Assembly (NCBI RefSeq): GCF_008271365.1
Contig: NZ_CP043430.1
Span: 2,976,001-3,040,000, forward strand
DNA from: Microbacterium sp. 1S1
Lineage (GTDB): Bacteria; Actinomycetota; Actinomycetes; Actinomycetales; Microbacteriaceae
Direction of reading: 5' to 3'
Length of the DNA: 64,000 nt
This document shows, one piece after another, positions 58,846 through 64,000 of this stretch. A model generated the notes under the pieces. That model had not been told where the DNA came from, searched no databases, and saw only the letters and a list, made by a program, of their open reading frames with translations. The position numbers and the translations under genes were made by a program. Every line of letters starts with the position of its first letter. The first letter of the stretch is position 1.

Positions 58846-61800
58846 GTGCGCGGGTCGGATCACGACCAAAAGATCGCCTGCGTCCACCTGCTGCGTCTCG
58901 GCGATGGCGTGCCGCTCCACGACCCCGTCAACGGGTGCCGTGATGGCGGCCTCCATCTTCATGGCCTCGATCGACGCGACCGGCTCGCCCGCGCGTACCG
59001 TCGCCCCCACCTCCGCCTTGAGGGTGACCACTCCCGAGAACGGCGCTGCCACCTGGCCGGGCACGGACGTGTCCGCCTTCTCCACCTCGTGCGCTTCGAC
59101 CGCGACCGAGCGGTCCCGCACGAACACCGGGCGGAGCTGGCCGTTCAGCGTCGTCATCACGGTCCGCATGCCCTTGTCGTCAGCCTCGCCGATCGCCTCG
59201 AGCCCGACATAGAGCTGCACGCCTCGATCGATCTCGATGAGGTGCTCCTGACCGGGAACCAGCCCGTACAGGTAGTCGCTCGTGTCGAGCACGGACAGAT
59301 CGCCGTACTGCTCCCGGCGGTCGGCGAACTCCGCTGTCGGCGCCGGGAAGAGCAGGGTGTTCAGGCGTCCGCGACGTTGTGTGCTGGTGCCCGCCAACTC
59401 CGCTTCGTCCTCGGTGGTGAGCGCCGTCAGCCCGCTGCGTACGGAGCGACCCGCGAGGACCTTGGTGCGGAACGGCTCGGGCCAGCCCCCGGGGAGGTCA
59501 CCGAGCTCACCCGCCATGAAGCCGACCACGGAGTCGGGCACGTCGTACTTCTCCGGGTTCGCCTCGAAGTCGGCGGGGTCGGCCTTCACCGCGGCGAGAT
59601 GCAGCGCGAGGTCGCCGACGACCTTCGACGACGGCGTGACCTTCGGCACACGCCCCAGGATGCGGTCGGCCGCGGCGTACATGTCCTCGATGAGCTCGAA
59701 GTCGTCCGCGAGCCCGAGCGCCTTGGCCTGCTGCCTCAGGTTCGAGAGCTGACCCCCGGGGATCTCGTGGTGGTAGACGCGTCCCGTGGGTCCGGGGAGT
59801 CCCGACTCGAAAGGCGCGTACTGACGACGAACGGCCTCCCAGTACGGTTCCAGGTCGGAGACCGCCGCCAGCGAGATGCCGCTGTCGCGTTCCGTGTGGG
59901 CGAGGGCGGCCACGAGGGAGGACAGGGAAGGCTGGCTGGTCGTGCCGGACAGGGGCGCGGAGGCGGCGTCCACGGCGTCCACGCCGGCAGCGCTGGCCGC
60001 GAGCAGGGTCGCGAGTTGGCCCCCCGGAGTGTCGTGGGTGTGCAGGTGCACGGGGAGGTCGAAGCGCTCGCGCAGCGCCGAGACGAGCTTCGCCGCGGCC
60101 GCGGGGCGCAGCAGCCCCGCCATGTCCTTGATCGCGAGGATGTGGGCGCCAGCGGCGACGATCTGGTCCGCCAGCCCGAGGTAGTAGTCGAGGGTGTAGA
60201 GCTCTTCGGCGGGGTCCAGCAGATCGCCGGTGTAGCACAGCGCGACCTCCGCCACGGCCGTCCCGGTGGCGCGGACGGCCTCGATCGCCGGCCGCATCTG
60301 CTCCACGTCGTTGAGGGCATCGAAGATGCGGAAGATGTCCACGCCGCTCTTCGCGGCCTCCGCCACGAAAGCCTCGGTCACGGCTGTCGGGTACGGCGTG
60401 TAGCCGACCGTGTTCCGGCCACGCAGGAGCATCTGGATGGCGACGTTCGGCAGAGCGGCCCGCAGTTTGTCGAGCCGCTCCCACGGGTCCTCTCCGAGGA
60501 AGCGCAGGGCGACGTCGTAGGTGGCCCCGCCCCATGCCTCGACCGACAGCAGCTCCGGCGTGAGACGCGCGAGGTACGGCGCGGCGGCGACGAGGTCTTT
60601 CGTGCGCACCCGGGTCGCGAGAAGCGACTGGTGTGCGTCGCGGAACGTCGTGTCGGTGATCGCCAGAGCGGTCTGCGCGCGAAGACCGCGGGCGAAGGCC
60701 TCGGGGCCGACCTCGAGCAACCGCTGCCGAGACCCCGGCGCGGGCTCGGCGGTCAGGTCGATGCCGGGGAGCTTGGCTGCCGGGTCGATGACGCCGGGAT
60801 GAGCCCCGTGCGGCTTGTTCACGGTCACGTCGACGAGCCAGTTCAAGATCTTCGTGCCGCGGTCCTTCGAGACCCGACCGCGGAGCAGCTCGGGGCGCTC
60901 GTCGATGAAGGACGTGCTGATGTCGCCGCGGATGAAGGCTTCGTCCTCCAGCAGCGCCTGGAGGAAGGGGATGTTCGTGGAGACCCCTCGAATGCGGAAC
61001 TCCGCGAGTGCACGGCGCGCACGCGCCACGGCCGCGGGGAAGTCCCGCCCGCGGCAGGTCAGCTTCGCCAGCATCGAGTCGAAGTGCGGGCTGATCTGCG
61101 CCCCCTGATGGACCGTGCCGCCGTCGAGACGGATGCCGGCCCCTCCCGGCGAGCGGTAGGTCGTGATCTTGCCGGTGTCGGGACGGAACCCCTGCGTGGG
61201 GTCCTCCGTGGTGATGCGGCACTGCAGTGCGGCACCACGAAGATGCAGGTCGTCCTGCTGCAGTCCGAGTTCGGCCAACGATCGTCCCGCAGCGATACGC
61301 ATCTGGCTCTGCACGAGGTCGACGTCGGTGACCTCCTCGGTCACGGTGTGCTCGACCTGGATCCGCGGGTTCATCTCGATGAAGACGACCTCGCCCGCCC
61401 GCTCCCCCGCCGTCTCCAGCAGGAACTCCACGGTTCCGGCGTTCTCGTAGCCGATGGAACGGGCGAAGGCGACGGCGTAGCCGTGCAGCGCCCGCCGCAC
61501 GTCGTCGTCGAGGTTGGGGGCGGGGGCGATCTCGACGACCTTCTGGTGCCGCCGCTGGACGGAGCAGTCCCGTTCGAACAGGTGCACCGTCTCGCCGCTC
61601 TTGTCCGCGAGGACCTGCACCTCGATGTGCCGCGGCCGCACGACGGCCTGCTCGAGGAACATGCGCGGGTCGCCGAACGCGCTGCCGGCCTCCCGCATCG
61701 CCTCGGCAAGGGCCGGCCCGAGCTCGCCCAGCGTCTCGACGCGCCGCATCCCGCGGCCGCCACCACCCGCGACCGCCTTGGCGAACAGCGGGAAGCCGAT

Positions 61801-62250
61801 CTCCTCCGCCTGCGCGACGAGCGCGTCGACGTCGTCGGAGGCCTCGGTCGATCGGAGTACCGGGACACCGGCCTCGACGGCGTGGCGCTTGGCCTCGACC
61901 TTGTTTCCGGCCATCTCCAGCACCTTCGCGGGAGGTCCGATGAAGACGATGCCGTTGGCCGCGGCCTTCTCCGCCAGCTCGGGGTTCTCGGAGAGGAAGC
62001 CGTACCCCGGGTAGATGGCGTCGGCGCCGGATTCCATGGCGACGCGGATGATCTCGTCGACGTCGAGGTAGGCGCGGACGGGGTGGCCGCGCTCGCCGAT
62101 CTCGTACGCCTCATCGGCCTTGAGTCGATGGACCGAGCCGCGGTCCTCGTGCGGGAAGACGGCGACGGTGCGCGCCCCCACCTCCACGGCCGCTCGGAAT
62201 GCCCGGATCGCGATCTCGCCGCGATTCGCCACAAGGATCTTCTGGAACAT
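58843..62250 (-). CDS. pyc: Pyruvate carboxylase
   Basis: A 1135-residue single-chain biotin enzyme that makes oxaloacetate from pyruvate. The biotin carboxylase part (about 1-455) has FQKILVANRGEIAIRAF, AVAGGGGRGMR and FIEMNPRIQVEHTVTE. The carboxyltransferase (about 530-800) has TDTTFRDAHQSLLATR and HTHDTPGGQ. The C-terminal carrier domain has EAMKMEAAI, with the biotinylated lysine. The ATG at 62250 has AGAGG 6 nt ahead and starts the conserved domain. It is transcribed away from the parA-like gene. Confidence 0.98.
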   Translation of the reverse strand: MFQKILVANRGEIAIRAFRAAVEVGARTVAVFPHEDRGSVHRLKADEAYEIGERGHPVRAYLDVDEIIRVAMESGADAIYPGYGFLSENPELAEKAAANGIVFIGPPAKVLEMAGNKVEAKRHAVEAGVPVLRSTEASDDVDALVAQAEEIGFPLFAKAVAGGGGRGMRRVETLGELGPALAEAMREAGSAFGDPRMFLEQAVVRPRHIEVQVLADKSGETVHLFERDCSVQRRHQKVVEIAPAPNLDDDVRRALHGYAVAFARSIGYENAGTVEFLLETAGERAGEVVFIEMNPRIQVEHTVTEEVTDVDLVQSQMRIAAGRSLAELGLQQDDLHLRGAALQCRITTEDPTQGFRPDTGKITTYRSPGGAGIRLDGGTVHQGAQISPHFDSMLAKLTCRGRDFPAAVARARRALAEFRIRGVSTNIPFLQALLEDEAFIRGDISTSFIDERPELLRGRVSKDRGTKILNWLVDVTVNKPHGAHPGVIDPAAKLPGIDLTAEPAPGSRQRLLEVGPEAFARGLRAQTALAITDTTFRDAHQSLLATRVRTKDLVAAAPYLARLTPELLSVEAWGGATYDVALRFLGEDPWERLDKLRAALPNVAIQMLLRGRNTVGYTPYPTAVTEAFVAEAAKSGVDIFRIFDALNDVEQMRPAIEAVRATGTAVAEVALCYTGDLLDPAEELYTLDYYLGLADQIVAAGAHILAIKDMAGLLRPAAAAKLVSALRERFDLPVHLHTHDTPGGQLATLLAASAAGVDAVDAASAPLSGTTSQPSLSSLVAALAHTERDSGISLAAVSDLEPYWEAVRRQYAPFESGLPGPTGRVYHHEIPGGQLSNLRQQAKALGLADDFELIEDMYAAADRILGRVPKVTPSSKVVGDLALHLAAVKADPADFEANPEKYDVPDSVVGFMAGELGDLPGGWPEPFRTKVLAGRSVRSGLTALTTEDEAELAGTSTQRRGRLNTLLFPAPTAEFADRREQYGDLSVLDTSDYLYGLVPGQEHLIEIDRGVQLYVGLEAIGEADDKGMRTVMTTLNGQLRPVFVRDRSVAVEAHEVEKADTSVPGQVAAPFSGVVTLKAEVGATVRAGEPVASIEAMKMEAAITAPVDGVVERHAIAETQQVDAGDLLVVIRPAH

Positions 62251-62308
62251 GCACACCTCTGAGAGCTCGATGCACGGCCGAAGCACGCACATGGGGCGGG
62301 GCTGAGTG

Positions 62309-62335
62309 TTCCCCCAGCCTAGGGGAAGGTAACGT
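62309..62335 (+). promoter_or_regulatory. Promoter of the ParA-like gene with adjacent dyad
   Basis: TAACGT (62330-62335), 7 nt, then GTG at 62343 indicates a leaderless start. Immediately upstream, TTCCCC-CAGCCTA-GGGGAA (62309-62327) is a perfect inverted repeat covering the -35 region, as expected for an operator. Confidence 0.5.
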
Positions 62336-62342
62336 GGAGTCC

Positions 62343-63155
62343 GTGCACGTACTCAGCGTCAGCTCTCTCAAGGGGGGCGTCGGCAAGACGACCGTGACAC
62401 TCGGGCTGGCCTCCGCGGCTTTCGCTCGGGGTGTCCGGACGCTCGTCGTCGACCTCGACCCGCAGTCCGATGTCTCCACCGGGATGGACATCCAGGTCGC
62501 CGGACGACTCAACGTCGCCGATGTTCTGGCGAACCCGAAGGAGAAGACCGTCCGTCAGGCGATCACCTCCAGCGGTTGGGCGAAGGTCCACCCCGGCACC
62601 ATCGACGTCCTGATCGGGAGCCCATCCGCCATCAACTTCGACGGCCCGCACCCGAGCGTCCGCGACGTGTGGAAGCTCGAGGAGGCTCTGGCGGCGGTCG
62701 AGGCGGACTACGACCTCGTGCTCATCGACTGCGCCCCCTCGCTGAATGCGCTGACCCGGACCGCGTGGGCGGCCAGCGACCGCGTCATGGTCGTCACCGA
62801 GCCGGGCCTCTTCTCGGTGGCCGCAGCCGACCGCGCCCTCCGCGCGATCGAGGAGATCCGTCGCGGCCTCTCCCCTCGCCTCCAGCCGCTGGGCATCGTC
62901 GTCAACCGCGTGCGTCCGCAGTCGATCGAGCACCAGTTCCGCATCAAGGAACTGCGGGACATGTTCGGCCCCCTCGTCCTCTCCCCCCAGCTTCCCGAGC
63001 GCACGTCGCTGCAGCAGGCGCAGGGCGCGGCGAAGCCGCTGCACATCTGGCCCGGTGACTCCGCCCAGGAGCTCGCCGCCGACTTCGACCAGCTCCTGGA
63101 CCGGATCATCCGCACCGGACGCATCCCCGTCCCGGAGAACGGGCCGCAGAGCTGA
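62343..63155 (+). CDS. ParA-family ATPase
   Basis: A 270-residue Walker-type partition ATPase. The deviant Walker A is SSLKGGVGKTTVTLGLA near residue 8, switch I is VVDLDPQSDVSTGMD and Walker B is DLVLIDCAPSLNALT. There is no parB or parS-like array nearby, so a chromosome-partition role is not supported. It may position another cargo. GTG 62343 (HVLSVSSLKGG start) is favoured because of the TAACGT box. GTG 62334 would add three residues and has a GGGGAAGG-type site. Confidence 0.9.
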   Translation: MHVLSVSSLKGGVGKTTVTLGLASAAFARGVRTLVVDLDPQSDVSTGMDIQVAGRLNVADVLANPKEKTVRQAITSSGWAKVHPGTIDVLIGSPSAINFDGPHPSVRDVWKLEEALAAVEADYDLVLIDCAPSLNALTRTAWAASDRVMVVTEPGLFSVAAADRALRAIEEIRRGLSPRLQPLGIVVNRVRPQSIEHQFRIKELRDMFGPLVLSPQLPERTSLQQAQGAAKPLHIWPGDSAQELAADFDQLLDRIIRTGRIPVPENGPQS

Positions 63156-63171
63156 CGCCACGGAACGACGA

Positions 63172-63200
63172 AACGGCCATCCTCGTGGAGGGTGGCCGTT
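63172..63200. terminator. Bidirectional terminator between the ParA-like gene and ftsR
   Basis: AACGGCCA-TCC...GG-GTGGCCGTT forms a stem around a CTCGTGGAG loop between convergent genes. Confidence 0.8.
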
Positions 63201-63219
63201 CTTCGTGGAGTGGGAGTCG

Positions 63220-63765
63220 TCAGGCGGTGCGCTTGGCGCGGCGCGCCGAGAGCTCGTCGACCGGATCCGGTGCAGTCGGGTCGAACGCGACGAGCGTCGA
63301 CTCCACCTCGCGGAGGACCTTTCCGACCGCGATGCCGAACACGCCCTGACCGCGGCTGACGAGGTCGATCACCTCGTCGTTGGACGTGCACAGGTAGACC
63401 GAGGCGCCGTCGCTCATGAGCGTCGTCCCCGCAAGGTCGCGGATACCGGCGCGGCGGAGCTCGTCCACCGCGGTACGGATCTGCTGCAGGGAGATGCCCG
63501 TGTCGAGCAGACTCTTCACGAGCTTGAGCACGAGGATGTCGCGGAAGCCGTAGAGGCGCTGCGACCCTGAACCGTTCGCGCCCCGCACCGTGGGCACGAC
63601 GAGCTCGGTGCGGGCCCAGTAGTCGAGCTGCCGATAGGTGATGCCGGCCGCACGGGCGGCCACTGCGCCCCGGTATCCGACCTCATCGTCCATCGCGGGC
63701 AGGCCGTCGGTGAAGAGGAGTTCGGTCACGAACCGCGGGTCGCCTGCGAGCTCATCCGCATTCAT
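63220..63765 (-). CDS. ftsR: MerR-family regulator FtsR
   Basis: A 181-residue regulator. The MerR winged helix reads GITYRQLDYWARTELVVPTV and QRLYGFRDILVLKLVKSLL. The effector/dimer part has SLQQIRTAVDELRRAGIRDL and a distinct GASVYLCTSNDEVIDLVSRG segment shared with Rv1828 and corynebacterial FtsR. In Corynebacterium FtsR activates ftsZ. ftsZ in this window has a dyad over its promoter. GGGAGG precedes the ATG, and a good TTGCCG-N17-TACCGT promoter lies upstream. The garA-type neighbour seen in mycobacteria is not in view. Confidence 0.9.
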   Translation of the reverse strand: MNADELAGDPRFVTELLFTDGLPAMDDEVGYRGAVAARAAGITYRQLDYWARTELVVPTVRGANGSGSQRLYGFRDILVLKLVKSLLDTGISLQQIRTAVDELRRAGIRDLAGTTLMSDGASVYLCTSNDEVIDLVSRGQGVFGIAVGKVLREVESTLVAFDPTAPDPVDELSARRAKRTA

Positions 63766-63794
63766 CTGAAATCCTCCCTGGAACGGTTATCTCC

Positions 63795-63823
63795 ACGGTA
63801 GAGCAGGGTCCGGGCACCGGCAA
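63795..63823 (-). promoter_or_regulatory. Promoter of ftsR (TTGCCG, 17 nt, TACCGT)
   Basis: On the minus strand a -35 TTGCCG (63823-63818) and a -10 TACCGT (63800-63795) are spaced 17 nt, giving a leader of about 22 nt with GGGAGG. Confidence 0.6.
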
Positions 63824-63864
63824 CGACATCCATGCGACGCCGAAGGTGTGTCGCAATCAGTTCG

Positions 63865-64000
63865 TTACGAAAGGATGCGCGTGAGCGCGTCCTTCACGAA
63901 CAGCGTCCGCACGTCGTCGATCCTCTTGGCCAGCTCAGGCGCCAGCTCGTTGGCCCGCGCCCGTGAGGCGGCGTCCGTCCGACGCAGCAGCGTCGACAGG
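63865..64000 (-). CDS. C-terminal end of an unidentified protein (5' part outside window)
   Basis: The minus strand is open from the window edge to a TAA at 63865, giving 44 residues: a charged, helical tail with the strings ASRARANELAPELAKRIDD and VRTLFVKDALTRILS. Composition and codon use look genuinely coding. The family cannot be told from this fragment. Confidence 0.55.
   Translation of the reverse strand, partial: LSTLLRRTDAASRARANELAPELAKRIDDVRTLFVKDALTRILS

Noticed and set aside
58819..62262. Antisense open frame of more than 1100 codons across pyc, and similar ones across dnaE (23418-27131), murC-ftsW (35560-38391) and murF-ftsI (41767-45003)
   Set aside because: Same GC-bias artefact. 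Each lies opposite a gene with intact catalytic motifs.
62343..63155. Chromosomal parAB partition locus
   Set aside because: No ParB gene and no parS-like 16-bp palindromes are adjacent. The neighbours are pyc and ftsR.
63823..63865. Terminator for the partial gene at the right edge
   Set aside because: TGCGAC...GTCGCA arms exist, but the stem is short, interrupted and has no T-run, so it is not annotated.
1..64000. CRISPR arrays, insertion sequences, prophage genes, tRNA or rRNA genes
   Set aside because: No tandem repeat-spacer pattern, transposase motif, phage structural gene or cloverleaf-like segment was found by eye. A tRNAscan and repeat search would be decisive.

Overview
The window is a high-GC (roughly 70% by eye), gene-dense stretch of actinobacterial core chromosome, most likely from Microbacteriaceae and probably Microbacterium. 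The reasons are the actinobacterial bcc-aa3 respiratory set with a diheme QcrC and CtaF, a dcw division cluster with sepF, yggT and DivIVA/Wag31, an Rv2175c/PknL pair, class II DAHP synthase, FtsR, leaderless promoters, and strong G/C third-position bias. I count 61 protein-coding genes, two of them cut by the window edges. I saw no tRNA, rRNA, insertion sequence, prophage or CRISPR array. No stretch longer than about 250 bases lacks a gene.

Layout. 0-1.4 kb: end of an SsuAB-like ABC transporter operon. 1.5-7.5 kb: rpsA, a secreted lipoprotein/PKD-protein pair, a 5'-3' exonuclease, a PHP phosphoesterase and trpD. 7.7-12.1 kb: ctaE-qcrCAB. 12.2-13.7 kb: RidA, GNAT and rhodanese genes. 13.7-16.8 kb: ctaCDF, read leftwards. 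16.9-23.4 kb: erpA, M20 dipeptidase, DUF3043, pyrD, nrdR, hisD and a membrane protein. 23.5-28.7 kb: dnaE, then an ECF sigma factor with a CU044_5270-type partner. 28.7-47.6 kb: one long leftward block running mraZ-rsmH-ftsL-ftsI-murF-mraY-murD-ftsW-murG-murC-ftsQ-ftsZ-yggS-sepF-yggT-divIVA-lspA-rluD, with DUF3040 ahead of it and a GNAT gene after it. 47.7-56.6 kb: prenyl diphosphate synthase, Rv2175c homologue, LysM lysozyme-like protein, PASTA kinase PknL, aroG, acyltransferase and acyl-CoA ligase. 56.7-64 kb: def, an orphan MinD-like ATPase, pyruvate carboxylase, a ParA-like ATPase, ftsR and the tail of an unidentified gene.

How the genes work together. Three themes dominate: the cytochrome bcc-aa3 supercomplex (ctaE-qcrCAB, ctaCDF, with erpA for Fe-S insertion nearby), lipid II synthesis and septation (the dcw block plus PknL and LysM wall sensing and remodelling), and core anabolism (trpD, aroG, hisD, pyrD, pyc, nrdR). 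The MerR-type regulator FtsR is encoded at the right edge, and a 23-bp dyad that could be its target overlaps the ftsZ promoter at 34.37 kb.

No obviously new multi-gene system (defence, secretion or biosynthetic) is visible. The best leads are regulatory and structural. At least a dozen genes have a TAnnnT-like -10 box placed 6-7 nt before the start codon, which indicates leaderless mRNAs. In four places the TAG or TAA stop of one gene is the first half of the next gene's -10 box. murE is missing from the otherwise canonical dcw cluster. A DtxR-half-box-like dyad lies ahead of ctaE. An orphan MinD-like ATPase with a long acidic N-terminal region is translationally coupled to def.
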